NCBI RefSeq assembly: GCF_004519515.1
Contig: NZ_CP038145.1
Location: 2,187,646 to 2,251,645, forward strand
Source: Actinobacillus indolicus
GTDB taxonomy: Bacteria > Pseudomonadota > Gammaproteobacteria > Enterobacterales > Pasteurellaceae
Length of the DNA stretch: 64,000 bases
Direction of reading: 5' to 3'
Made by a program: the position numbers and the translations under genes. Of this stretch, positions 17,257 to 26,610 are shown piece by piece; the first letter of the stretch is position 1; each line of letters starts with the position of its first letter. The notes under the pieces were generated by a model. It made no database searches, was not told the DNA's origin, and saw only the letters and a program-made list of their open reading frames with translations.

Positions 17257-17262
17257 TATAAT
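17257..17262 (+). promoter_or_regulatory. -10 element of polA
   Basis: TATAAT 33 bp before the polA ATG. The IS ends at 17205, about 50 bp upstream, so the native promoter appears intact although its upstream DNA has been replaced. Confidence 0.5.
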
Positions 17263-17294
17263 AGCCCAAATTATTTAGATCAAAGAGAGTTCAA

Positions 17295-20159
17295 ATGGCA
17301 ACAATCGCACAAAATCCGCTCGTTTTAGTGGACGGTTCGTCCTATTTATATCGTGCATTCCACGCATTTCCCCCTTTAACTAACAAACAAGGTGAGCCAA
17401 CGGGGGCGATGTATGGCGTGCTGAATATGTTAAAAAGCCTGATTGCACAGGTTGAGCCAAGCCATATTGCCGTCGTGTTTGATGCGAAAGGGAAAACTTT
17501 CCGTGATGAGCTGTTTGAACAGTATAAGTCCCACCGTCCGCCGATGCCCGATGAGCTTCGTTCGCAGATCCAACCTTTGCACGCAATGATTAAGGCATTG
17601 GGTATTCCGCTGTTGTCGATTGAAGGGGTGGAAGCTGATGATGTGATTGGCACGCTTGCGGTGCAGGCTTCACAAGCAGGTAAGCACGTTTTAATCAGTA
17701 CGGGCGATAAAGATATGGCTCAACTGGTGAACGATCATATTATGTTGATTAACACGATGAACAATACCTTGTTAGATCGTGAAGGCGTGATTGAAAAATA
17801 TGGTATTCCGCCTGAGTTGATCATCGACTATTTAGCCTTATTGGGCGACTCGTCCGATAATATTCCTGGGGTAAAAGGTGTGGGTGAGAAAACGGCGATT
17901 GCGTTGTTGCAAGGCATTGGCTCAATGCAAGCGATTTATGCAAATTTAGACAAAGTTGCAGAGTTATCATTTCGTGGGGCAAAAACCTTTGCACCAAAAC
18001 TGGAAGCAGAAAAAGAAACGGCCGGTCTCTCTTATCTATTAGCGACAATCAAAACCGATGTTGCCCTTGATGTCACCTACGATCAGCTTCTTACTCAACC
18101 CCAACAGCGAGATCAACTGGTGGAACTGTTTGGTCGCTATGAATTTAAACGCTGGCTGAACGAAGTGATGAATGACGCAAATCCAGTGACACAAACATCA
18201 GCAGAGAAAATCCCGAACAATTATCAAGCCACACAAGCGGTCAGTGCTGAACAAAAATCTGCACCTTTTGCAAAAATTTCGATAGATCGTACCGCTTACG
18301 ATTGCGTGAACAGCCCTGAGCTGTTTACCAAATGGCTAGCAAAATTGCAAATGGCAGAGCTTGTGGCAGTGGATACCGAAACAGATAATTTAGATGCAAT
18401 GCAAGCGAATTTAGTCGGGATTTCGTTTGGCTTAGAAAATGGCGAAGCGTGCTACATTCCGCTGGCACACAAAGGCAAAATTGCACAGCCGACCCAAGTG
18501 GATCTGTTTGGTGAAAGTAAAACGGAGCTCGATGAAATCGAAGCGTTACTGCCTAACCAGTTGAACAAAGCAGACTGTTTGGCACAGCTAAAACCGATTT
18601 TAGAGAACCTAAATATCCGCAAAATTGGGCAGAATATCAAATACGATTTAACGATTTTTGCCCGCAATGGCATTGAGCTACAAGGGGTTGCTTTTGATAC
18701 GATGTTGCAATCTTACACCCTAGACAGCACCGGTCGTCACAATATGGACGATTTGGCAGAGCGTTATTTGGGACATCAAACTATTCCTTTTGAAGAGTTG
18801 GCAGGCAAGGGCAAAAATCAGCTTACCTTCGATCAAATTGAACTGGATAAAGCGACAGAATATGCCGGGGAAGATGCCGAAATTACAATGAAATTGCACC
18901 AGCTCTTATGGTCTGAACTGCAAAAAACGCCTGAATTGGTGAAACTGTTTGAACAGATAGAAATGCCGTTGGTGAGCGTGCTTTCCCGTGTAGAACGAAA
19001 CGGCGTATTAATCGATCCTGCCAAACTGTTGGCACATTCGGTAGAGATCGAACAACGTTTAAAAGAGCTTGAAACCCTTGTACATCAAGAAGCTGGTGAA
19101 GTGTTTAACCTTGCGTCTACCAAACAACTGCAAGAGATTTTATTTAACAAACTCGGCTTACCGATTTTGAAGAAAACCCCGAAAGGTGCGCCATCAACGA
19201 ACGAAGAAGTGTTGGAAGAACTGGCTCAAATGGGACACCAAGTGCCGGTGCTGTTGATGGAACATCGTGGCTTGAGCAAGCTGAAATCGACCTACACCGA
19301 TAAACTACCGCAGATGATTAACGCACAAACAGGGCGAGTGCATACTTCATATCATCAAGCGGTGACGGCAACAGGGCGACTTTCATCAAGCGAACCGAAT
19401 TTACAAAATATTCCGATCCGCAACGAGCAGGGCAGACGTATCCGTCAAGCCTTTATCGCCCGTGATGGCTATGTGATTTTGGCGGCGGACTACTCGCAAA
19501 TTGAGTTACGCATAATGGCCCATCTTGCTAATGATGCGAATATGATCAAAGCCTTTGCCGAAGGTAAAGACATTCACCGTTCTACGGCGGCGGAAATTTT
19601 TGGCGTGCCGTTGGAAGCGGTGACCAGTGAACAACGCCGTAGTGCCAAGGCGATTAACTTCGGTTTGATTTATGGAATGTCTGAATTTGGTTTGGCAAAT
19701 CAACTTGGCATTTCTCGTACCGATGCAAAAAAATATATGGAACTTTACTTCCAGCGTTATCCAGCGGTGCAACAGTTTATGTTAGACATTCGTGAAAAAG
19801 CCGCTGAAAAAGGCTATGTTGAAACCCTATTTGGTCGTCGTTTATATTTGCCTGAAATTAACTCAAGCAACCAAATGCGACGCAAAGCGGCAGAACGTGT
19901 TGCCATCAACGCCCCAATGCAAGGCACGGCGGCAGACATTATCAAAGTGGCAATGATCGGGATCGATCAAGCGGTGCGAAACTGCGAAGATATTGCAATG
20001 ATTATGCAAGTACACGATGAATTAGTCTTTGAAGTCAAAGCCGACAGAGTAGAGCATTACACCCAACTGATTAAAGCCGAAATGGAAAAAGCGATTGAGC
20101 TTAAAGTGCCGTTAATTGCGGAAGTCGGAGTTGGAAGCAATTGGGATGAGGCGCATTGA
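17295..20159 (+). CDS. polA: DNA polymerase I
   Basis: Repair and Okazaki-fragment polymerase. 954 residues with three domains: 5'-3' exonuclease (about 1-290; VEADDVIGTLA, STGDKDMAQLV), 3'-5' proofreading exonuclease (about 325-535; VAVDTETDNLD retains the metal-binding Asp and Glu) and family A polymerase (about 540-954; motif A LAADYSQIELRIMA, motif B RRSAKAINFGLIYG, motif C MQVHDELVFEV). An exact uptake signal lies inside the coding region at 18233, in the linker after the 5' nuclease domain. Confidence 0.98.
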   Translation: MATIAQNPLVLVDGSSYLYRAFHAFPPLTNKQGEPTGAMYGVLNMLKSLIAQVEPSHIAVVFDAKGKTFRDELFEQYKSHRPPMPDELRSQIQPLHAMIKALGIPLLSIEGVEADDVIGTLAVQASQAGKHVLISTGDKDMAQLVNDHIMLINTMNNTLLDREGVIEKYGIPPELIIDYLALLGDSSDNIPGVKGVGEKTAIALLQGIGSMQAIYANLDKVAELSFRGAKTFAPKLEAEKETAGLSYLLATIKTDVALDVTYDQLLTQPQQRDQLVELFGRYEFKRWLNEVMNDANPVTQTSAEKIPNNYQATQAVSAEQKSAPFAKISIDRTAYDCVNSPELFTKWLAKLQMAELVAVDTETDNLDAMQANLVGISFGLENGEACYIPLAHKGKIAQPTQVDLFGESKTELDEIEALLPNQLNKADCLAQLKPILENLNIRKIGQNIKYDLTIFARNGIELQGVAFDTMLQSYTLDSTGRHNMDDLAERYLGHQTIPFEELAGKGKNQLTFDQIELDKATEYAGEDAEITMKLHQLLWSELQKTPELVKLFEQIEMPLVSVLSRVERNGVLIDPAKLLAHSVEIEQRLKELETLVHQEAGEVFNLASTKQLQEILFNKLGLPILKKTPKGAPSTNEEVLEELAQMGHQVPVLLMEHRGLSKLKSTYTDKLPQMINAQTGRVHTSYHQAVTATGRLSSSEPNLQNIPIRNEQGRRIRQAFIARDGYVILAADYSQIELRIMAHLANDANMIKAFAEGKDIHRSTAAEIFGVPLEAVTSEQRRSAKAINFGLIYGMSEFGLANQLGISRTDAKKYMELYFQRYPAVQQFMLDIREKAAEKGYVETLFGRRLYLPEINSSNQMRRKAAERVAINAPMQGTAADIIKVAMIGIDQAVRNCEDIAMIMQVHDELVFEVKADRVEHYTQLIKAEMEKAIELKVPLIAEVGVGSNWDEAH

Positions 20160-20164
20160 TAATA

Positions 20165-20192
20165 AAGGGGACAAAAGTCCCCTTAGATTTTT
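20165..20192 (+). terminator. Terminator between convergent polA and ilvH
   Basis: Stem AAGGGGAC/GTCCCCTT with an AAAA loop, then AGATTTTTA on the plus strand. It starts 6 nt after the polA stop and probably also serves ilvH from the other side. Confidence 0.85.
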
Positions 20193-20682
20193 ATAGACTA
20201 TTTTTCTCACCACGAGAAAGGCTAATCACGCCTGAACGTACAATTTCAACAATCGTTGTTTCTGTTTTCACCGCATCAATAAAGGCATTAAGTTTGTCAC
20301 TCGTTCCTGATAGCTGAATGGTATATTGTTTTGGCGTAATATCGACAATTTGACCACGGAAAATATCTGCCATACGTTTCAGTTCATCTCTGACCGAGCC
20401 AACTGCACGGACTTTGAGTAATAACACTTCACGCTCAATATGTTCACAATGGCTTAAATTAATCACCTTGAAAATATCAATCAGTTTGTGCAGTTGTTTT
20501 TCGATCTGCTCCAATACTTGCTCATCGCCTTGAGCTACAATCGTCATACGAGATAGACTTGGATCATCAGTCGGGGCTACGGTCAAGCTTTCAATGTTAA
20601 AACCACGTTGAGAGAATAACCCAACCACACGGGATAATGCCCCTGATTCATTTTCTAATAAGACGGATAATGTTCTACGCAT
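20191..20682 (-). CDS. ilvH: Acetolactate synthase small (regulatory) subunit
   Basis: Regulatory subunit of the valine-sensitive acetohydroxyacid synthase III. 163 residues: an N-terminal ACT domain (RRTLSVLLENESGALSRVVG) that binds valine in characterised homologues, and a C-terminal domain with KLNAFIDAVKTETTIVEIVR. Its start overlaps the end of ilvI by 8 nt, consistent with coupled translation and a 1:1 complex. Confidence 0.96.
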   Translation of the reverse strand: MRRTLSVLLENESGALSRVVGLFSQRGFNIESLTVAPTDDPSLSRMTIVAQGDEQVLEQIEKQLHKLIDIFKVINLSHCEHIEREVLLLKVRAVGSVRDELKRMADIFRGQIVDITPKQYTIQLSGTSDKLNAFIDAVKTETTIVEIVRSGVISLSRGEKNSL

Positions 20683-22396
20683 CTGTTCTCTCCGTTTTGC
20701 TTAACATCATATCTTTCATTGATTCACCACGAATTTGCATCGGGTAAACGTGTTCGGTTTCATCTACTCGGACATCTACAAAAACAAGTTTATCTTTGAT
20801 AGCAAATGCCTGAGCTAATTTTTCTTCCAATTCATCAGGGGTATTAATTTGAATTCCCACATGACCATAAGCTTCTGCAAGTTTAATAAAGTCAGGTAAT
20901 GAATCCATATAAGAATGAGAATGGCGACCCGCATAAATAATGTCTTGCCACTGTTTTACCATGCCTAAGAAACGGTTATTTAAGCTGACAATCACGATTG
21001 GCGTATCATATTGTTTTGCCGTTGAAAGCTCTTGAATATTCATTTGAATACTGCCGTCACCTGTTACGCAAACGACCGTTGCTTCAGGATGAGCAAATTT
21101 CACGCCCATTGCCGCAGGTAAGCCAAAGCCCATTGTGCCTAAGCCACCTGAATTGATCCAACGGCGTGGTTTATCAAACGGGTAGTGTAGTGCGGCAAAC
21201 ATTTGATGTTGACCTACATCAGAAGCGACATAAGCATCGCCTTTTGTTAGTTTATAAATTGTTTGAATCACCTGTTGTGGTTTAATCACTTCACCTTGTT
21301 CAAAACGAAGACATTGGCGAGCTCGCCATTGGTTAATTTGCTCCCACCAAGCGGTTAGATCTGCCTGACTTTTTGCAAGATTTTCTTCACCTAACAATGC
21401 TAAAAATTCTTCTAATACAAATTTTGCATCGCCCACAATCGGAATGTAAGCGGGTACAGTTTTAGAGATAGAAGCAGGATCGATGTCCACATGAATCACT
21501 TTGGCATTTGGGCAATACTTCGCAAGATTATTGGTGGTACGATCATCAAAACGTACCCCGATACCCAAAATTAAATCACTTTCGTGCATTGCATTGTTGG
21601 CTTCATAAGTGCCGTGCATACCGAGCATACCAAGGAATTGTTTATCGGTACTTGGATATGCGCCTAATCCCATTAATGAGCTTGTGACAGGCAAATTCAA
21701 TTTTTGCGCAAACTCAATAAGTTCTTGATTTGACTCTGAAATAACTGCACCACCGCCAACATATAACACAGGTTTCTTCGCAACTAAAATGGCTTTTAAT
21801 GCTTTTTTAATTTGTCCTTTGTGTCCTTGAACGGTTGGGTTATAAGAGCGTAATGACACTTCTTTTGGATAGTGATAGCTAAATTTATTAGCTGGGTTCA
21901 CCATATCTTTTGGTACATCGATAACCACTGGGCCAGGGCGACCTGTTGATGCAATATAGAATGCCTTTTTCACAATCTCTGGAATTTCTTCAGGATTCGT
22001 AACAAGGAAACTGTGTTTAACCACAGGGCGAGAGATACCAACCATATCACACTCTTGGAAAGCATCGCTTCCAATAAGGCTTGAAGGGACTTGACCTGAA
22101 AAAACAACAAGGGGAATAGAATCAGAATAAGCGGTTGCGATGCCTGTAATCGCATTGGTTGCCCCTGGGCCTGATGTCACAAGCACACAGCCAACTTTAC
22201 CTGTTGAACGTGCATAACCATCCGCCATGTGTACAGCCGCTTGTTCATGGCGAACAAGGACGTGTTTGATGCCACCTAAGGTGTGAATTGCATCATAAAT
22301 ATCGAGAACTGAGCCACCTGGGTAACCGAATACGTATTCTACGCCTTCGTCACGCAAGGATTGCACAATCATTTCAGCTCCTGAAAGTTTTTTCAT
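20675..22396 (-). CDS. ilvI: Acetolactate synthase large (catalytic) subunit
   Basis: Thiamine-diphosphate enzyme catalysing the first common step of branched-chain amino acid synthesis. 573 residues from the ATG that follows GGAGG by 5 nt; an in-frame TTG four codons upstream overlaps that ribosome site and is unlikely. Motifs: GVEYVFGYPGGSVLDIYD, the catalytic Glu in VRHEQAAVHMADGYAR, and the ThDP motif VTGDGSIQMNIQEL. Upstream is a long AT-rich region shared with maeB. Confidence 0.96.
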   Translation of the reverse strand: MKKLSGAEMIVQSLRDEGVEYVFGYPGGSVLDIYDAIHTLGGIKHVLVRHEQAAVHMADGYARSTGKVGCVLVTSGPGATNAITGIATAYSDSIPLVVFSGQVPSSLIGSDAFQECDMVGISRPVVKHSFLVTNPEEIPEIVKKAFYIASTGRPGPVVIDVPKDMVNPANKFSYHYPKEVSLRSYNPTVQGHKGQIKKALKAILVAKKPVLYVGGGAVISESNQELIEFAQKLNLPVTSSLMGLGAYPSTDKQFLGMLGMHGTYEANNAMHESDLILGIGVRFDDRTTNNLAKYCPNAKVIHVDIDPASISKTVPAYIPIVGDAKFVLEEFLALLGEENLAKSQADLTAWWEQINQWRARQCLRFEQGEVIKPQQVIQTIYKLTKGDAYVASDVGQHQMFAALHYPFDKPRRWINSGGLGTMGFGLPAAMGVKFAHPEATVVCVTGDGSIQMNIQELSTAKQYDTPIVIVSLNNRFLGMVKQWQDIIYAGRHSHSYMDSLPDFIKLAEAYGHVGIQINTPDELEEKLAQAFAIKDKLVFVDVRVDETEHVYPMQIRGESMKDMMLSKTERTDA

Positions 22397-22774
22397 TGAA
22401 TCCTCCAACTAAATACAAAATAGGGTTTGTTGCTACAAACAAGATGTTGCAGATTTTGCAAGAAATCTTACCGCTTGTCTAGTGATGATTTTGGCTTTAT
22501 TTTTATTACTTTTAGATAAATAATCTGTTTTTATAAAAAAATTAGGTTTTTATAAAGTTTATATTGTTGTTTTTCATAAAAGCAAAAGTTTATACCAAAT
22601 TTTATAAATCAATAGAAATATAATAAATTTTCATAAAGTGTGATGAGGATCACATTTTGTCATAAGTGTTATTTTTCGTATGAATTAAAAAATTTAGAAC
22701 TATGTCACAAAATATTCATCTCTATTTGAGGTAAAATAGCCATAATTATTTCATTCAAAAAGAAGGACTTAGCT
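22397..22774. promoter_or_regulatory. Divergent ilvI / maeB control region with CRP-type site
   Basis: No gene. TGTGATGAGGATCACA at 22639-22654 has both perfect half-sites TGTGA and TCACA with the canonical 6-bp spacer, so CRP-cAMP binding is likely. Downstream towards maeB are -10-like TATGAA (22679-22684, placing the site near -44) and TAAAAT about 40 bp before the start. The site is 243 bp from ilvI, so maeB is the likelier target. An uptake signal lies at 22480. Confidence 0.7.
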
Positions 22775-25051
22775 ATGGATGACAAATCTAAATTACGCCA
22801 AGCAGCGCTTGATTTCCACGAATTTCCAATCCCAGGCAAAATTGAAGTTACCCCAACCAAATCTCTTGCTACTCAACGTGACCTTGCTCTTGCTTATTCC
22901 CCAGGCGTTGCCGAGCCTTGTTTAGAAATCGAAAAAGATCCATCGGCAGCCTATCGCTATACCTCAAAAGGAAACTTGGTTGCAGTCATTTCAAACGGTA
23001 CAGCGGTACTTGGTTTAGGGAATATCGGTGCCTTAGCGGGTAAACCGGTGATGGAAGGGAAGGGCGTGCTCTTTAAAAAGTTTGCAGGGATTGATGTATT
23101 TGATATTGAAATCAATGAAAAAGATCCTGAAAAACTGGTCGAAATCATCGCATCCCTTGAGCCAACCTTTGGCGGTATCAATCTCGAAGATATCAAAGCC
23201 CCAGAGTGTTTCTACATTGAACAAAAACTGCGTGAACGCATGAATATCCCAGTCTTCCATGATGACCAACATGGTACAGCGATTATCAGTGCCGCAGCAG
23301 TAATTAATGCGTTACGTATTGTGGACAAAAAAATTGAAGAGGTGCGTTTAGTGGCATCCGGTGCAGGTGCTGCATCTATTGCATGCTTAAACTTACTTGT
23401 TTCTTTAGGTATGAAGCGTGAAAACATCGTTGTGTGTGACTCAAAAGGGGTGATTTACAAAGATCGTGACGATCGTATGGATGAAACGAAAAAACTCTAT
23501 GCGATTGAAGATAACGGTTGGAGAACCTTAGCAGATGCGATGCCAAATTCTGATATTTTCCTTGGTTGCTCAGCTGCAGGGGCATTAACGCAAGATATGG
23601 TTCGCACCATGGCAGTACATCCAATTATTTTAGCATTGGCAAACCCAAATCCTGAAATTACTCCACCAGAAGCCAAAGCAGCTCGTCCAGATGCAATAGT
23701 GTGTACAGGACGCTCAGACTATCCAAACCAAGTGAATAACGTACTTTGTTTCCCATTCATTTTCCGTGGTGCTTTAGATGTAGGTGCAACAACGATCAAT
23801 GAAGAGATGAAACGTGCGGCGGTTTATGCGATTGCAGATTTAGCCCTTGCAGAACAAAATGAAGTGGTTACATCAGCTTATGGCGGTGAAGGTACAACCT
23901 TTGGAGCAGATTATATTATTCCTCGTCCATTTGACCCTCGTTTAATCGTCCGTATTGCCCCTGCTGTGGCAAAAGCTGCAATGGATTCAGGTGTAGCAAC
24001 ACGTCCAATTACTGACTGGGATGCGTATCACGAAAAACTCACTCAATTTGTGTATAAAACCAATCTCTTTATGAAACCAATTTTCAGCCAAGCGAAAGCT
24101 GAAATTAAACGCATTGTATTGGCTGAAGGTGAAGAAGATAAAGTGTTACATGCAACACAAGAAGTCGTTTCAATGGGATTAGCCTATCCAATTCTAATTG
24201 GCCGTCCAGATGTAATTAATGCCAAAATCAAAAAATTGGGCTTACACATTGTGGCTGGGCAAGATTTTGACATTGTGGATAATGAGCATAATGAATACCA
24301 TGAAGCGCTTTGGAAACGTTACTACAGCCTTATGAAACGTCGTGGTATTACCGAAGCCATTGCAAAACGTGTGACCACATCAAATACCACGGTAATTGCA
24401 TCATTATTAGTTGAAATGGGCTACGCTGATGGCTTAGTCTGTGGATTATTCGGCACTTACAGTCGTCATTTAGAAGCGATTAAAGATATTATCGGTGTTA
24501 AAGAGAGTGTCAAAGTCCCTGCAGCATTAAACAGTTTAGTGTTACCAACAGGGAACGTCTTTATTACCGATACTTATGTTAATGCAGATCCAACGGCAGA
24601 AGAGCTTGCAGAAATTACCTTAATGGCTTCTCGTGAGATTAGACGCTTTGGTATTGAACCTGCGGTTGCCTTGCTTTCTCACTCTAATTACGGCTCATCA
24701 AACCAATTAGGTGCGCCAAAAATGCGTAAAGTGTTAGAGTTAGTTCAAGCAAGAGATCCTGATTTAATGATTGACGGTGAAATGCACGGAGATTTAGCCT
24801 TATCTGAAAAACTCCGTCATGATTATATGCCAGACAGCCCATTAAAAGGTTCTGCAAATTTACTTGTTATGCCAAATATGGAAGCAGCCCGTATTAGCTA
24901 TAACTTATTACGTGCAACGACCACGGCAATTACGGTCGGCCCGATTTTATTAGGGATGAATAAGTCTGCACATATTCTTAACCCAGTCTCTTCAGTTCGT
25001 CGTATTATTAACATGGTGGCATTTGCTGCGGTTAAGGCGCAAACTAAGTAA
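22775..25051 (+). CDS. maeB: NADP-dependent malic enzyme with phosphotransacetylase-like C-terminus
   Basis: Decarboxylates malate to pyruvate, giving NADPH. 758 residues, the usual MaeB length. The N-terminal malic enzyme half has RDLALAYSPGVAEPC, NGTAVLGLGNIGALAGKPVM and the metal/NAD region FHDDQHGTA, then GAGAASIACLNLL. From about residue 430 a phosphate acetyl/butyryltransferase-like domain follows (LAEGEEDKVLHATQEV, LGAPKMRKVLELVQARDP), typically an allosteric sensor of acetyl-CoA. Ribosome site AAGGA precedes the ATG. Probably CRP-regulated. Confidence 0.96.
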   Translation: MDDKSKLRQAALDFHEFPIPGKIEVTPTKSLATQRDLALAYSPGVAEPCLEIEKDPSAAYRYTSKGNLVAVISNGTAVLGLGNIGALAGKPVMEGKGVLFKKFAGIDVFDIEINEKDPEKLVEIIASLEPTFGGINLEDIKAPECFYIEQKLRERMNIPVFHDDQHGTAIISAAAVINALRIVDKKIEEVRLVASGAGAASIACLNLLVSLGMKRENIVVCDSKGVIYKDRDDRMDETKKLYAIEDNGWRTLADAMPNSDIFLGCSAAGALTQDMVRTMAVHPIILALANPNPEITPPEAKAARPDAIVCTGRSDYPNQVNNVLCFPFIFRGALDVGATTINEEMKRAAVYAIADLALAEQNEVVTSAYGGEGTTFGADYIIPRPFDPRLIVRIAPAVAKAAMDSGVATRPITDWDAYHEKLTQFVYKTNLFMKPIFSQAKAEIKRIVLAEGEEDKVLHATQEVVSMGLAYPILIGRPDVINAKIKKLGLHIVAGQDFDIVDNEHNEYHEALWKRYYSLMKRRGITEAIAKRVTTSNTTVIASLLVEMGYADGLVCGLFGTYSRHLEAIKDIIGVKESVKVPAALNSLVLPTGNVFITDTYVNADPTAEELAEITLMASREIRRFGIEPAVALLSHSNYGSSNQLGAPKMRKVLELVQARDPDLMIDGEMHGDLALSEKLRHDYMPDSPLKGSANLLVMPNMEAARISYNLLRATTTAITVGPILLGMNKSAHILNPVSSVRRIINMVAFAAVKAQTK

Positions 25052-25079
25052 TTTATCTTATTGAAAGATAGAAAACGTT

Positions 25080-25116
25080 AAAATCCCTATTGAAATTTTA
25101 CGCAATAGGGATTTTT
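25080..25116 (+). terminator. Terminator after maeB
   Basis: Stem AAAATCCCTATTG/CAATAGGGATTTT with a 10-nt loop, ending in a T-run. Marks the boundary between the core gene and the AT-rich toxin/immunity scraps. Confidence 0.9.
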
Positions 25117-25188
25117 CTATTATGTTAAAAGTTAGTATGTGAGATATTATTGTGACAATGATTTAGTCATCAAGGATTGCTTTATTAG

Positions 25189-25371
25189 ACAACTATATGG
25201 GTGCATAATGATAAGTGTTGTAATCTAACTTTAGGTAAGCATGCTCAAGAGCGTAAATTACAAGGTAGAAACGTAGGCATGGTTATGAATGTTCTGCAAA
25301 GAGCTAGAGATTCGGATATTTTTATGCAAGAGGATGGGCGATATGTTATTAGAGGAGCTACTGGGAAATAG
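25189..25371 (+). pseudogene. C-terminal fragment of a polymorphic toxin (HINT-linked)
   Basis: An open stretch without a start codon, bounded upstream by stops. It reads TTIWVHNDKCCNLTLGKHAQ and then QERKLQGRNVGMVMNVLQRA, ending GRYVIRGATGK. The leading TTIWVHN is the kind of sequence found at the exit of pretoxin-HINT domains in large polymorphic toxins, where the toxin tip follows directly. The body of the toxin is absent. The intact small gene right behind it has the place of the cognate immunity gene. The toxin assignment is inferred from this layout. Confidence 0.5.
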
Positions 25372-25408
25372 AAAATATTAGAAAGTATATTAAATGAGGG
25401 AAATTTAT

Positions 25409-25720
25409 ATGATTGAAGACTTAGATAATACAGGGTTAAAGGAAGTTTTATTTTATTACATAGTGGATGAGTTTTTAATTTATAAGCATTCTAAAAAGTT
25501 TATTTCTACCTTATTTAGTCATCCTCCAGGAGAGTGGAGTGATGTTAATAAGATATTTAGAGATAATGGTTTTATATTTGGTTCTGAAGATTTAAATGTT
25601 AATGTAAGTTGGTTAAAGGATATTGATGGCTCTGATTCTCCTTATAGAATGCTCGTGTTTTTTGAGTCAGAAAATATGTTTTCTCAGGTCGTTGTTTTTA
25701 ATGTAAATACTCTAGATTAA
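25409..25720 (+). CDS. Putative immunity protein, cassette 1
   Basis: 103 residues from the ATG that follows AGGGA by 8 nt (MIEDLDNTGLKEV); an earlier ATG five codons upstream overlaps that ribosome site. Acidic, soluble, no signal peptide, with FGSEDLNVNVSWLKDIDGSD. Very AT-rich compared with maeB and parC. Its position 37 nt after a toxin-tip fragment suggests an orphan immunity gene, which cells keep as protection from kin toxins. No named family recognised. Confidence 0.5.
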   Translation: MIEDLDNTGLKEVLFYYIVDEFLIYKHSKKFISTLFSHPPGEWSDVNKIFRDNGFIFGSEDLNVNVSWLKDIDGSDSPYRMLVFFESENMFSQVVVFNVNTLD

Positions 25721-25724
25721 TGTA

Positions 25725-26051
25725 ATGGCACCAATATCGGCGCTGAGTAAAAAGTTTAATCCTCAAAATTTTAAATGAATGTCTAAAGGTGGGGGAAATG
25801 TTACTTATAATTCAACTAAATCGGTTTTACCAGAGAATCATATAGAGCTATGGAATAAAAGTATTGCAGTTAAAAGTGATCCAAATAATAGATGGGCTGT
25901 TGAACTAAAAGACGGTAAAACTATTTATCATAGATTTCAAGATGATGGCAATGGTAATTTTCATTGGAATGGTTCAACTAATGGGAAGACCTCAAAAGGC
26001 GAAACAAGAGCCATTAAAATTACAGATGTTCCTACGGAATTAAAAAGGTAA
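25725..26051 (+). pseudogene. CdiA/FhaB-type toxin tip with in-frame TGA, cassette 2
   Basis: Reading from the ATG at 25725 gives MAPISALSKKFNPQNFK, then TGA at 25776-25778, then in the same frame MSKGGGNVTYNSTKSVLPEN and NNRWAVELKDGKTIYHRFQD, ending DVPTELKR. The continuity of the frame across the stop suggests one coding tail broken by a nonsense change (for example GGA to TGA). The glycine/asparagine-rich part and small toxin-like domain resemble the swappable C-termini of contact-dependent inhibition proteins. The large secreted body is missing. The 90 residues after the stop could still be translated from ATG 25779. Confidence 0.5.
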
Positions 26052-26056
26052 AAAAT

Positions 26057-26503
26057 ATGAAACAAATAGGAAATAAAGAGATCTATATTGAAATAGATCT
26101 TAATACATATTCAAAAAACATGGCCAATCTTGTTTTGATTGTTGATGGGTTTAAATTAGGAACTTTAAATTCTCCAACTTACATTCCTAGTTTTATTAGT
26201 TCATTAGATAGTATATTGTTAGAGGATGTTTATTTTTGTGAGAATATAAATATTGATTTATTTTATGATCTTGTATTAAGTGGGAAGTTAGAAAGTAGAA
26301 ATAATTTTACTTTAGAAGAAACTTTTGATGATTTTATGAAAAGATGTATTAGAAGTAGGGAAAATCTATATTTCTATTTTAAATTATATAAAGATCATTA
26401 TTTTAATTATGAAAATACACAAGAAAATATACCTATTATAAAAACTATAATCATAGAAAGATTTAATTCATTTTTGAGAGATCTTAAACTCTATTTAACT
26501 TAA
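26057..26503 (+). CDS. Putative immunity protein, cassette 2
   Basis: 148 residues, 5 nt after the toxin-tip fragment, with a ribosome site AAGG. Begins MKQIGNKEIYIEIDLNTYSK; the C-terminal half is helical and rich in Phe, Tyr, Asn and Lys, with strongly AT-biased codons. No signal peptide or membrane span. The arrangement (tip, then small acidic/AT-rich gene) is that of a cdiA-CT/cdiI pair, so immunity function is inferred from context only. Confidence 0.5.
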   Translation: MKQIGNKEIYIEIDLNTYSKNMANLVLIVDGFKLGTLNSPTYIPSFISSLDSILLEDVYFCENINIDLFYDLVLSGKLESRNNFTLEETFDDFMKRCIRSRENLYFYFKLYKDHYFNYENTQENIPIIKTIIIERFNSFLRDLKLYLT

Positions 26504-26610
26504 ATGGTGTTGTTCCACAAAGTATGCTGTTTATAATTCAACCTTATTAGAAACTTTGAAAATATAGATTTTTTCCCCATAAGGATTTTTTACAGCATAC
26601 AATGTGGAAT

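Noticed and set aside
22409..22500. Leader peptide or attenuator for ilvIH
   Set aside because: No short frame rich in Ile/Val/Leu with a following terminator hairpin is seen upstream of ilvI.
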